This document shows, piece by piece, positions 19,639-27,808 of a stretch of 64,000 bases of DNA (its first letter is position 1; each line of letters starts with the position of its first letter). The position numbers and the translations under genes were made by a program. The stretch lies in NCBI RefSeq assembly GCF_946848805.1, contig NZ_CAMPFU010000002.1:146501-210500 (forward strand). The letters are read 5' to 3'. The notes under the pieces were generated by a model. It searched no databases. It was given only the letters and a program-made list of their open reading frames with translations, and was not told the DNA's origin. This stretch comes from Deinococcus sp. Marseille-Q6407 (GTDB lineage Bacteria > Deinococcota > Deinococci > Deinococcales > Deinococcaceae).

Positions 19639-20079
19639 ATGCGCCTGCACCTGATTACCGTGGGAGAACCCAAGCTGAAATACGCGCGGCTGGGCTGGGA
19701 AGAATACGAAAAACGCCTGCACCGCTACCACCGGGTGCAGGTGACCCGGGTCAGCGGCAAAACCCAGCAGGCCGAAAGTGCGGCGGTCCTGAAAGCCGCT
19801 GGCCGCGCCCCGCTGGTGCTGCTGGACCCGCGCGGGCGCGAGTTCAGCTCGGAAGGGCTCAGCGAGTGGCTGGACGCTCAGGCGCTGGGCGGCACCGGCG
19901 AGCTGGCTTTTGCCATTGGCGGACCGGAGGGCCACACCGACGAACTACGCGCTGGGGCGGCCCGGCTCTGGAGTTTCGGGCAGCTGACCTTGCCGCACGA
20001 CCTGGCAATGGTGGTGCTGCTCGAAGCCCTTTACCGCGCCAGCACCATCAGCGCCGGCGAGCCTTACCATCGCGGCTAG
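19639..20079 (+). CDS. rlmH: 23S rRNA pseudouridine-1915 N3-methyltransferase
   Basis: 146 residues, a SPOUT methyltransferase. It methylates the pseudouridine at 1915 of helix 69 on assembled ribosomes. Seen: MRLHLITVGEPK at the start, LLDPRGREFSSEGLSEWL, the knot motif AFAIGGPEGH (about 92-101), and the C-terminal SLS-type tail (ALYRASTISAGEPYHRG), which carries the conserved Y-H.G end of RlmH. Convergent with aroC. Confidence 0.95.
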   Translation: MRLHLITVGEPKLKYARLGWEEYEKRLHRYHRVQVTRVSGKTQQAESAAVLKAAGRAPLVLLDPRGREFSSEGLSEWLDAQALGGTGELAFAIGGPEGHTDELRAGAARLWSFGQLTLPHDLAMVVLLEALYRASTISAGEPYHRG

Positions 20080-20115
20080 GGTCTGTCCCGGCGCTGCCGC
20101 TCTGACTCTGGGCGC

Positions 20116-21267
20116 CTAGTACTCCGCTGCGTAGGCCCGCGCAGCGGCCACCCGCTCCTGCAATTCCGGCAGGGTGTCGCCGCCGAACTTTTCCAGTACC
20201 GCTTCGGCCAGCACCCAGCCGATCACGCACTGCAAAATCACCCCGGCGGCCGGCACGGCGGTGGTGTCGCTGCGCTCGCGGGCGGCGTCGCTGGCCTCGT
20301 GGGTGACCACGTTCACGGTGGGCAGCGGTTTCATCAGGGTGGCAATCGGCTTCATGGCGACCCGCACAATCAGTTCCTCGCCGTTGGTCATGCCGCCTTC
20401 TAGGCCGCCCGCGCCGTTGGTCTCGCGGCGGTAGCCTTTCTCTTCATCCGGGTACAGGGCGTCGTGGACCCCGCTGCCGGGGCGTGAAGCGTTCTCGAAG
20501 GCCTGGCCGATTTCCACGCCTTTCATGGCCTGCACGCTCATCACGGCGCCGGCAATCTGCCCGTCCAGCTTGCGGTCCCAGTGGGTGAAGCTGCCCAGGC
20601 CCACCGGCAGTCCCCGGAAGCGCACTTCCAGAATGCCCCCCAGGGTGTCGCCGCCCACCTTGGCCTGGTCGATCAGTTCCCGCATCTGCGCGGCCGCCTC
20701 TTCGTCCCAGGTACGCAGGTCGCTGTTCTCGATGGCCTCTAAGTGGTCCCAGCTGAAAGGTGACTCCACCTCCACCGAGGCCAGCCGCCGCACGAAATTG
20801 GCGCCCTCAATGCCCAGCTCGCCCAGCAGCTTGAGGGCCACGGCGCCCACCGCCACCCGCGCCGCCGTCTCACGTGCCGAGGCCCGCTCCAGCACATCGC
20901 GCAGGTCCTTGTGGCGGTACTTGATGCCGCCGCTCAGGTCAGCGTGGCCGGGGCGGGCGTCGGTCAGGGCCTTTTTGCGCGGCCAGTTGCCGGCTGCCGG
21001 GTCCATGATCTCGGTCCAGTTGCGAAAGTCGCGGTTTTCGATGTCCAGCGTGACCGGCGCTCCGGTGGTCACGCCGCCGCGCACACCGCTCATCAGCTGC
21101 GCCTCGTCGGTTTCGATCACCATGCGCCGGCCCCGGCCGTAGCCGCCCTGCCGCTTTCTCAGCCAAGGGTCAATGTCGGCCTTGCCGAGCGGCAGCTGCG
21201 AGGGCAGGCCCTCAATGATGGCGGTCAGGCGCGGTCCATGGGACTCTCCGGCGGTCAGAAAGCGCAT
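20116..21267 (-). CDS. aroC: Chorismate synthase
   Basis: 383 residues. Converts EPSP to chorismate with reduced FMN, the last common step to aromatic amino acids and folate. Seen: MRFLTAGESHGP at the start (first family signature), RQGGYGRGRRM.IE, GVRGGVTTGAPV, RPGHADLSGGIKY with the conserved HAD, ERASARETAARVAVGA, and near the C-terminus MKPIATLMKPLPTV and RSDTTAVPAAGVI. ATG at 21267 has TACAGT 5 nt upstream. No other aro genes are in the window. Confidence 0.97.
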   Translation of the reverse strand: MRFLTAGESHGPRLTAIIEGLPSQLPLGKADIDPWLRKRQGGYGRGRRMVIETDEAQLMSGVRGGVTTGAPVTLDIENRDFRNWTEIMDPAAGNWPRKKALTDARPGHADLSGGIKYRHKDLRDVLERASARETAARVAVGAVALKLLGELGIEGANFVRRLASVEVESPFSWDHLEAIENSDLRTWDEEAAAQMRELIDQAKVGGDTLGGILEVRFRGLPVGLGSFTHWDRKLDGQIAGAVMSVQAMKGVEIGQAFENASRPGSGVHDALYPDEEKGYRRETNGAGGLEGGMTNGEELIVRVAMKPIATLMKPLPTVNVVTHEASDAARERSDTTAVPAAGVILQCVIGWVLAEAVLEKFGGDTLPELQERVAAARAYAAEY

Positions 21268-21272
21268 AGCGC

Positions 21273-21278
21273 ACTGTA
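21273..21278 (-). promoter_or_regulatory. -10 element for aroC
   Basis: TACAGT, 5 nt before the ATG at 21267. Confidence 0.45.
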
Positions 21279-21294
21279 GCGCAACGCCCAAAGG

Positions 21295-21325
21295 AAAACT
21301 CCCCCGGCCACGGCGGGCGGGGGAG
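21295..21325 (-). terminator. Terminator of the pilM-pilQ operon
   Basis: CTCCCCC at 21299-21305 pairs with GGGGGAG at 21319-21325. On the minus strand the stem is followed by TTTTCC. It lies between the pilQ stop and the aroC promoter. Confidence 0.65.
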
Positions 21326-21364
21326 AACGAGGGGCGCGACTGCGGCGGTGGCGGCCAGGCCAGA

Positions 21365-23527
21365 TCAGTTGACGATATCGCCGGTGATGATGAACAGCAT
21401 CTGGGTAGAGTTGCGGTTGGTGGCCTGGTTTCCTGCTGCGGCCCCCAGACCAGGAATCATGGACAAGAATGGCAGGCCGGCCTTGGTATTGTTTTCGGTG
21501 GTCCCCAGCAGGCCCGACAGCAAGACGGTTTCGCCCGGCTTGAAGGAAATCCGCGTCTGGGCTTCCGAGTTGCTGAAACGGAGCAGATAGGGCAGGGCAC
21601 CCGGAGTAATGGCGTCCTGGTTCTGCAGATCATTCACCTGTCCACGGACCCGCAGGGTGATGGTGCCGTCAGGCGCCACCGTCGGCTCGAAAAAGTCGAG
21701 AATAACCCCGTAATCGATGACTTTTTCGATGGTCTTGCCGTCCCCGCCGGGGATGTTCAGTTCCAGCTTGCCACCCGACTTGATAGAAGCGGCGGCGGTA
21801 TCTGAAGCGTTGCGGCTGCCGTTGGTGGCGGAGCTGCCCAGGCTGCGTTGTCCGCTCTGCATGGTGATGACTCCGTCGTAAACCCGCTTGGCCTGGGACT
21901 GGGTTTCCAGAGCATTCAGGGTGGGGAAGATGTTGAAGCCGACCAGCGAACGGGTGGGATCGAAGTCGAAGCTGGCGGTCAGTCCGGTGGGCGACGATCC
22001 ACTGCTAATCAGGCCCACATTGAAGCCACCAAAACCGGCGCGCCAGTCCACACCCAGGGAGCGCTGGGCCGATTCGGTGATTTCCTGGATACGCACTTGC
22101 AGGTTGATCTGCGGAACAGCGCGGTCGAGGGTGGGAATCAGTTCGGCAATCTGGGCCACCTGCGCCGGGGTGCCGCGCACGATCAGTGTGTTGGTGCGGG
22201 CGTCAGGCAAGATGGTTGCCATGTCGGCGCGGGGGGCTGCAGCACTGCTGGGAGAAGCCGTGCCGACGTTGACATTGACCGGGGTGTTTCCTGAATTATT
22301 GTTGCCATTGGTGCCCGTACCAGTATTGCCGTTTGTACTCGTGGCTGCGGTGTTCCCTGTGTTTGCCCCATTACCGTTTGCAGTCAGATCACGGGCGAGC
22401 GTCACCATCAGGGTAGTCGCCAGATCGTCCGCACTGGCGTTCACCAGCTGGAAGACCCGCTGGGTGATCTGACCGGGGGCCGGATCAATTTGACGTAGTA
22501 ATGCCAATGCGTCGTCCACCACGGCGGTATTGCCTTCAATGAGCAGACCAGCGCTGTTGGGTAGCACAGTAACGCTTAGAGCTGGATATTGATTAGAGAG
22601 AAATTCGCCAATATTGCCGGCGCCATTATTAGCAATATATATCTCTCTTTTGTTCGAATTCACTGCGTTGCCATAGCGGCTCAATTGTTCGCGGCGCTGG
22701 GCAACTGCCGCTTGATCCAAGCTTCTTACAAAACGTTCAACGTCGCGAACTTCTTTATTGTATCCTCGGATAATAACTTTCTTACCTACGTTGTCGGCTA
22801 TAACTTTTAGGCTTTCTGTCTCGAACTTATTATTGTAGATAACGCTATTAGCGCCATATTTGGAATCTGCAGAACCTGAGGCGCTCCCGTTACTAGTAGA
22901 AGAGCTCTGTCCACCTTGGCTATTACTAGTGGTGGTTCCTTGACTACTGGCATTTCCGTTAGCACTGGAAGTACTTTGGTTCTGGAAGCGACTAGTTACG
23001 CTTCCAAAGAAAACTTCTGCACGTCCCACAACGTAATTGGGATCAGCTGCTTCCAGATCAACTACTCGTTGGGTCAAAGTGTTGTTTACTCGAATGACTT
23101 GCTGATCACCCAGACGAACGATTTCATAGTTGAGCCCGTACACGTCCATCAGCAGCGGCCACACTTCGTTGAAGGGCTTGTTGCGGAAGGAGTAGGCGAC
23201 CGGGCGGGCGGCCTGGGCATTTTGGCCTTCGCCCCCGCTAGCAGCCAGGGTGTCCACATTGACTTCCAGCACCAGTTCGTAGCCGGCGGCCTGGGCAATG
23301 GCGCCCAGCAGGCTGGACAGCGGACCCTGATAGCGGCCGGTTTCGATGGTGATGGCGGCCGGCGAGAGGGACGGGTCGGCGTTGGTGGTGCTGGGAGCAG
23401 CGTTCGGGGCCGTATTCTGCGGCTGGGAAGCGGCAGAAGCAGGAGCGGAGGCCGACACCGGGGCCGGCTGGGCCGCACCCAGGCCCAGGGCGGCCGTGAC
23501 AAACAGGGCAGTTGCGTATTTCATCAT
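21365..23527 (-). CDS. pilQ: Type IV pilus secretin PilQ
   Basis: 720 residues from ATG 23527 (AAAGG 5 nt upstream; a GTG two codons earlier is possible). Outer-membrane channel for pilus and DNA-uptake machinery. A signal peptide ends near AAQPAPVSA. N-terminal STN/N-domains follow, with two low-complexity loops: Ser/Gly/Asn-rich near 180-220 and a Gly/Asn/Thr-rich linker near 385-420. The C-terminal secretin domain carries PQINLQVRIQEITESAQRSLG and ends STQMLFIITGDIVN. The part encoded at about 22560-23110 is far more AT-rich than its flanks (33-42% GC in sampled 60-mers versus 75% at 23281-23340). Confidence 0.92.
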   Translation of the reverse strand: MMKYATALFVTAALGLGAAQPAPVSASAPASAASQPQNTAPNAAPSTTNADPSLSPAAITIETGRYQGPLSSLLGAIAQAAGYELVLEVNVDTLAASGGEGQNAQAARPVAYSFRNKPFNEVWPLLMDVYGLNYEIVRLGDQQVIRVNNTLTQRVVDLEAADPNYVVGRAEVFFGSVTSRFQNQSTSSANGNASSQGTTTSNSQGGQSSSTSNGSASGSADSKYGANSVIYNNKFETESLKVIADNVGKKVIIRGYNKEVRDVERFVRSLDQAAVAQRREQLSRYGNAVNSNKREIYIANNGAGNIGEFLSNQYPALSVTVLPNSAGLLIEGNTAVVDDALALLRQIDPAPGQITQRVFQLVNASADDLATTLMVTLARDLTANGNGANTGNTAATSTNGNTGTGTNGNNNSGNTPVNVNVGTASPSSAAAPRADMATILPDARTNTLIVRGTPAQVAQIAELIPTLDRAVPQINLQVRIQEITESAQRSLGVDWRAGFGGFNVGLISSGSSPTGLTASFDFDPTRSLVGFNIFPTLNALETQSQAKRVYDGVITMQSGQRSLGSSATNGSRNASDTAAASIKSGGKLELNIPGGDGKTIEKVIDYGVILDFFEPTVAPDGTITLRVRGQVNDLQNQDAITPGALPYLLRFSNSEAQTRISFKPGETVLLSGLLGTTENNTKAGLPFLSMIPGLGAAAGNQATNRNSTQMLFIITGDIVN

Positions 23528-23544
23528 GTTCACCTTTTGGCTGG

Positions 23545-25056
23545 TTACTGGAGGGGTTCGAGTTCGAGTTTGAGCGAATCCTGACCGAGGGCCAGCGTCA
23601 CGCTGTCGGCCGTGATCTGCGACACCACGATCTGGGTGTCGGGCAGGCGGTCGCCCTGGGCCAGGACCATGAAGCCCTGGCTGCTCTTGAAGATGGCGGT
23701 GTCGGTGGGGCCCAGCACGGCGCCGGTAAAGCGCACGTCCTGCCGGTTGAGGGCACGCGACAGCGCGGTGCCGTCGTCCGGGGCGCCCACGCCCTGATCA
23801 TCACCGTAACGGGTGATCAGGTCCGGCTGACCGGGCACCGGCAGCGGGACCGAAAGAGCCGGTGCCGCTGCACTGCCGCTGCCGTTTGCAGGCTGGACCG
23901 CTGGCCGCTTTGCCAGGGCAGAGCCCACCGGCGGCGCGGTGACGCCGGCCACCGGTGCGGGAGCCGGTGCGGTGGCCGGGCCCTGGCTTCCTGCCCCGCT
24001 GGGGCCGGTGCTGCCAGTGCTGCCCGGACCGCCGCCGCCCAGCACCCAGGTGGCCATGCCGCCGCTGGTGCCGTTACTGGGTGCGTTGCTGCCGGACGCA
24101 CTGCTGTTGGCCGGGCGCGGGCCGGTGCTGCTGCGTGGGGCGCTGGCTGTGGGGACACGGCCACTGCCGCTGCTGGCCTGGGTGTCGCCGCGTGAGGTAC
24201 TGGCCGTGGATCCACCGTTACTGCTGGTGCGTGCTGTGGTGTTGCTGCCCGGCTGGCTCTGGCTGGAGCTGGAAGCACCGCCATTTCCTCCGCTGGTGAC
24301 GGCAACCGGCTTATTCCCGGGGCCCAGGACCCAGCTGGTGGTGCGGCCGCTGGCCCGGCTGACAGGTGCCACCGCGCCGCTGCGGCTGTCTGAAGGCACC
24401 GAGGCCGTGTAAGTTGGTGCATTTCCGCCGTCTGCCGGCGACTCGCCAGCCCCGCCGGGGAAGCCGCTGCCTGCAGAGCTGGGCGGCGCCGAGATGGCGA
24501 CGCTAGGCTCGGAAAAGCGGACTCTTTCCGGTGAAGCTGGCTGGCCGATGACACTGGGTTCCGAAGTGCGAATCTCTTCTGGCGAGGCCGGCGTCTCGCT
24601 CGGAGCCTGGACAGCCCCGGCTGGGGTCGAGCCGTCACTCTCTAACACGAATGGCTTGAAGGGGTTTTTGGCAGGAACAGCGGCCAGCGGCGTTTCCGGG
24701 TTAATGCCGCCGAGCTTGGGCTGGGTTTGCGCGCCCGAAGCAGTTTCCGGTGCCGTGCTGAGGGGCGGGATGGTGCCGGGTGCCGCGTCACTGCCGCTGA
24801 CCGGTCCGGCGGCGGCTGCGCTGGCCGTATTGGTGGTGACCGTTGTGACAGTGCTGCTGTCGGTCTGGGTGGTCGTGGACGACGTGGTGCTCTCTTCTAC
24901 CACGGCCTGGTTGTTGCGGCTGTTGAAGTAGAACACCAGGGCGCCGGCCAGCAGCAGGGTCAGCAGGGCGCCGATCAGCAGCTGCATTTCCCGTGTCAGC
25001 CGTCCGCCGGGCACGCCTGCCTGGGTGTCCTGCCTGGGTTGCTTGGGGCCGGTCAT
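23545..25056 (-). CDS. PilP/PilW-position pilus protein with a long disordered linker
   Basis: 503 residues. One transmembrane helix near the N-terminus (about 25-45) is followed by about 330 residues of Ser/Thr/Gly/Pro-rich low complexity. A compact C-terminal domain (about 410-503) has VRFTGAVLGPTDTAIFKSS, FMVLAQGDRLPDTQIVVSQ and SVTLALGQDSLKLEL, resembling the T2SS-GspC/PilP homology region that contacts the secretin. It occupies the slot between pilO and pilQ (PilP in Proteobacteria, PilW in Thermus). PilP is normally about 170 residues, so this one is strikingly long. Start overlaps pilO (ATGA). Confidence 0.75.
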   Translation of the reverse strand: MTGPKQPRQDTQAGVPGGRLTREMQLLIGALLTLLLAGALVFYFNSRNNQAVVEESTTSSTTTQTDSSTVTTVTTNTASAAAAGPVSGSDAAPGTIPPLSTAPETASGAQTQPKLGGINPETPLAAVPAKNPFKPFVLESDGSTPAGAVQAPSETPASPEEIRTSEPSVIGQPASPERVRFSEPSVAISAPPSSAGSGFPGGAGESPADGGNAPTYTASVPSDSRSGAVAPVSRASGRTTSWVLGPGNKPVAVTSGGNGGASSSSQSQPGSNTTARTSSNGGSTASTSRGDTQASSGSGRVPTASAPRSSTGPRPANSSASGSNAPSNGTSGGMATWVLGGGGPGSTGSTGPSGAGSQGPATAPAPAPVAGVTAPPVGSALAKRPAVQPANGSGSAAAPALSVPLPVPGQPDLITRYGDDQGVGAPDDGTALSRALNRQDVRFTGAVLGPTDTAIFKSSQGFMVLAQGDRLPDTQIVVSQITADSVTLALGQDSLKLELEPLQ

Positions 25057-25766
25057 TGTGCGCCTCCTTGGGTCGGGGCCGCTGTGGGCGTGGCGCCAGT
25101 TCCCGCATCGCTGGCCGCGGTCTCACTGGCCACCTGCTCGTTGGCTGCTGCACCGCTGGCCGTGTCGTTGGGAGCGGCGGCAGCGGCTGGGGACGCAGCC
25201 TGTGACGGGTCAAAAGTGTAGACCGTCATGTTAATTGCGCCGGTCAGATTGGGGTCAAAGCTGGTGGCCTGCGGTGCTTGCACTGTCAGCTGCTCAATGG
25301 TGGTAAAGCGGTTCATGGTTTCCATGGCGCGTAGGGTACGGAACACCTCGCCGTAGGTGCCGGCCAGAGTCATGGAAATGGGGATGGGCCGCACGCCGCC
25401 AGGCAGATCATTGGTAGGCGCACCTGCGGCCACATTGACGCTCTGGATTTCAGCGCCGGTGGCCTGGGCACTGGAGCGCATGTCGCTCAGCAGCTGACCC
25501 ATCTCGTTTTTCTGCGGGAGTGCAGCCACGAATTCGGCACGCTCGGTGCGCAGGCCAGCCACCTCTTTCCGCAGCGCAGGCAACTGGGCCTGTGCCTGAC
25601 GGTACTGGGTAGCTTTGAGATCAGCCGCTTCGATATCGGATTTCAGAGTGGTGATCTCCTGCTGGCGGGCCTGATAACGGAAGGTGTACCACAGGCCCAG
25701 CACCAGAAACGAGAGCGCCAGAGTAATAAAAAAGATGTATTTGGGTTCGAGGCGATTCTTGGTCAT
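25053..25766 (-). CDS. pilO: Type IV pilus inner-membrane assembly protein PilO
   Basis: 237 residues: a short cytoplasmic tail, one transmembrane helix (about 11-29), a coiled coil (about 32-75, EITTLKSDIEAADLKATQYR), then a ferredoxin-like periplasmic domain with SVNVAAGAP and the PISMTLAGTYGEVFRTLRAME motif typical of PilO. It pairs with PilN in the inner-membrane alignment complex. The start shares one base with the pilN stop (TGATG). The C-terminal Ala-rich tail is low complexity. Confidence 0.9.
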   Translation of the reverse strand: MTKNRLEPKYIFFITLALSFLVLGLWYTFRYQARQQEITTLKSDIEAADLKATQYRQAQAQLPALRKEVAGLRTERAEFVAALPQKNEMGQLLSDMRSSAQATGAEIQSVNVAAGAPTNDLPGGVRPIPISMTLAGTYGEVFRTLRAMETMNRFTTIEQLTVQAPQATSFDPNLTGAINMTVYTFDPSQAASPAAAAAPNDTASGAAANEQVASETAASDAGTGATPTAAPTQGGAQ

Positions 25767-26524
25767 CAGTTCTCTCCCGCTGGTGCGGCCGGCGCACTTT
25801 CAGCTGCGGGTGTTGATGCGGCTGGCGCTGGGGCTGCCGGCGCTGGAGCTGCGGGGGCGGCGTTGGCAGCTTTGCTGCCGACTGCTGACGGTGAAATGCT
25901 GTCGCCACCAGCCGGGACCGCTCCAGCCACACCCACACTGGCTGAGAAAGTGTAGGGTGAAGCCTTGTTCTCGGCCTCTTTGCGCTGCATACCCTGGAAC
26001 ACGATGCCGAATTTGGGGTTGCTCTCAAAACCGTTCAGCAGGTCCACCACCGCCTGGGCCGTGCGTGCCGTTCCGCCAATCAAGAATTCGCGGCTGACGC
26101 TGCCACCTTCCACACCGCTTTGCTGCATATCGGGCGTCTGCTGAGCGGCCGGGTGCATGTCCAGACTGTTCAGGGCCACGCTGCCCCCGGCCGGCATCTG
26201 CGCGGTAAAGGCTGCCAGGTCGTTGCTCCAGTAGCTTTTGCCTTCGCGCAGGGTGCGGGCCACACTGGTAACCTGCTCCAGTTCGGTTTTCTCGGAGCGC
26301 AGCTTGTCGAACTCGGTCTTGTCCGGCTGTAACGCGGCAATCTCGCCGTTCAGCCGGTCCAGATCGGTCCGCAGCCCGCTAATCTGCGAGGCGTAATACA
26401 ACTCCAACCCCGCAATCAGGCCCAGACTCAGCAGGCCGGTCGCGGCGGCGGCAATCAGCCAGCCCTGCCCCCCTGAGCTACCCTGGCGGCGCTGTGAAGC
26501 CGGTAAGAGATTGACTTCAACCAC
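25766..26524 (-). CDS. pilN: Type IV pilus inner-membrane assembly protein PilN
   Basis: 252 residues from a GTG at 26524. The N-terminal MVEVNLLPASQRR is the PilN peptide that docks into PilM. A transmembrane helix (about 23-43), a coiled coil (about 46-75) and a PilN periplasmic domain (W..DLAAFTAQMPAGGSVALNSL) follow. The last 45 residues are Ala/Pro repeats. The gene overlaps the end of pilM by 8 nt. It bridges cytoplasmic PilM and periplasmic PilO. Confidence 0.92.
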   Translation of the reverse strand: MVEVNLLPASQRRQGSSGGQGWLIAAAATGLLSLGLIAGLELYYASQISGLRTDLDRLNGEIAALQPDKTEFDKLRSEKTELEQVTSVARTLREGKSYWSNDLAAFTAQMPAGGSVALNSLDMHPAAQQTPDMQQSGVEGGSVSREFLIGGTARTAQAVVDLLNGFESNPKFGIVFQGMQRKEAENKASPYTFSASVGVAGAVPAGGDSISPSAVGSKAANAAPAAPAPAAPAPAASTPAAESAPAAPAGEN

Positions 26525-27605
26525 GTTTTACTCCTCTCAGGGCCAGGCCCAGCGGGACGGTGTACTCGGGGCCGTGTTCCCGCAGCGCCAGATCGTCGGC
26601 TGGTAGCTCCAGAGCGTTCCAGGGCTGCACCATTTCGGTGGGAATACCCAGCGCCTCGCTGATGGCTGTGGGCAGACCGCTCAGTTTGGCGCCGCCGCCG
26701 GCCAGCACCAGCTGGTCAATAAACAGCTCGCCGCTCTGCACCCGGTAAAATTCCAGCGAGCGCCGCACCTCGGTGATCAGGTCAATGGTGGCCGGGCGCA
26801 GCGCCTCGGCCACGCGGGCGGGGCTGTGCAGCTGGCTGCTGTCGACCGGGCCGCTTCCGGGCACCTGATAGCCTAATTTAAGCGCTTCGGCCGCGCCGAA
26901 ATCCAGGTCGAAAGCACGCTGCAGCGCCGTGGTGAAATCGTCGGCGGCCACGTTGATGTTGCGCGACATCAGCAGCCGCTCACCGCGCATCAAGGCAATG
27001 ACAGAAGAGCTGGCGCCAATTTCGAGCGCCAGCACCACGTCCTCAGGCCCGGCGGCACGCTGCTGAATGGCCCGCAGCGCCGCGAAACTCTTGACGTCCA
27101 CCACCACCGGTTGCAGGCCGGCCATCTGCAACGTTTCCACATGGCGGCTGACCACGTCGTTGGGCACGGCGGCAATGACCACTTCCATCTGGGCATCTTC
27201 GGGCAGAGTGCTGGGATCGTCCAGTACGTCGAAATCCAGCGTCACTTCGTCGATGGGATAAGGAATGTAACGCTCCGCCTCGTAGCGAATCACGTTGCTG
27301 CCGCGCAGTTCCTTGAGGTCCATGCGCGGAATCATGATGTTGCGGGTGACGGTGGCCTGATTGGGAATGGCGGTGACCACCTGCTTGCGGCTGATGCCGC
27401 TTTGTGACAGCAGCGAGCGGATCTCGGCCGCGACTGCCTGTGGCTCCACCACGCCGCCGTCGCGCAGCGCGCCCTGGGGCGTCGGCGTCATGACGGCCTG
27501 CTGCACCGCCGCGCCGCCGGGCCCCAGAGCGACAGCCTTGATGGCGCTGGTTCCGATTTCCAGGCCGAATGCCTGCCCACCTGATTTACGAAAGTAATTT
27601 GTCAT
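26517..27605 (-). CDS. pilM: Type IV pilus assembly ATPase-fold protein PilM
   Basis: 362 residues, actin/FtsA-like fold. Seen: AFGLEIGTSAIKAVALG (phosphate-1 motif, about 13-28), the VTAIPNQATVTRNI strand, LALEIGASSSVIAL (phosphate-2), and LVLAGGGAKLSGLP (adenosine motif). It binds nucleotide and the PilN tail at the cytoplasmic face. First gene of the five-gene operon. GGAGG lies 4 nt upstream of the ATG, and the transcript appears to have a leader of about 65 nt. Confidence 0.95.
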   Translation of the reverse strand: MTNYFRKSGGQAFGLEIGTSAIKAVALGPGGAAVQQAVMTPTPQGALRDGGVVEPQAVAAEIRSLLSQSGISRKQVVTAIPNQATVTRNIMIPRMDLKELRGSNVIRYEAERYIPYPIDEVTLDFDVLDDPSTLPEDAQMEVVIAAVPNDVVSRHVETLQMAGLQPVVVDVKSFAALRAIQQRAAGPEDVVLALEIGASSSVIALMRGERLLMSRNINVAADDFTTALQRAFDLDFGAAEALKLGYQVPGSGPVDSSQLHSPARVAEALRPATIDLITEVRRSLEFYRVQSGELFIDQLVLAGGGAKLSGLPTAISEALGIPTEMVQPWNALELPADDLALREHGPEYTVPLGLALRGVKRG

Positions 27606-27676
27606 TCAGCCTCCAGCAATTCCAAACCAGATTACCATTCTCTAAGTGGTCTTCTGGACTTTTCAGACTGCCGAGG

Positions 27677-27682
27677 AGTATA
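27677..27682 (-). promoter_or_regulatory. Extended -10 promoter for the pilM-pilQ operon
   Basis: TATACT preceded by TG-N (extended -10) on the minus strand, about 72 nt upstream of pilM, in an AT-richer gap. No good -35 at 17 bp. It implies a leadered mRNA, unlike most first genes here. Confidence 0.5.
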
Positions 27683-27771
27683 ACAGGCTTCCGCTCACAG
27701 AACTCCCTCAAGGTCGGCCAGGACGCATTCTGAAATGCAGGAAAGATAAAAAAGAGCGATCCAGTCGACCA

Positions 27772-27791
27772 AAAAAGGCCCCGCAGGGCCT
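27772..27791 (-). terminator. Terminator of the lipoprotein gene
   Basis: GGCCC/GGGCC hairpin at 27778-27791, with an A-run at 27772-27777 that reads as six U's on the minus strand. It lies just below the stop at 27809. Confidence 0.75.
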
Positions 27792-27808
27792 CCTGGTTTC
27801 TGAGAAGA

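Noticed and set aside
22280..22380. Gly/Asn/Thr repeat run in pilQ that might be a mobile repeat
   Set aside because: It reads as a low-complexity linker in frame and is not repeated elsewhere in the window.
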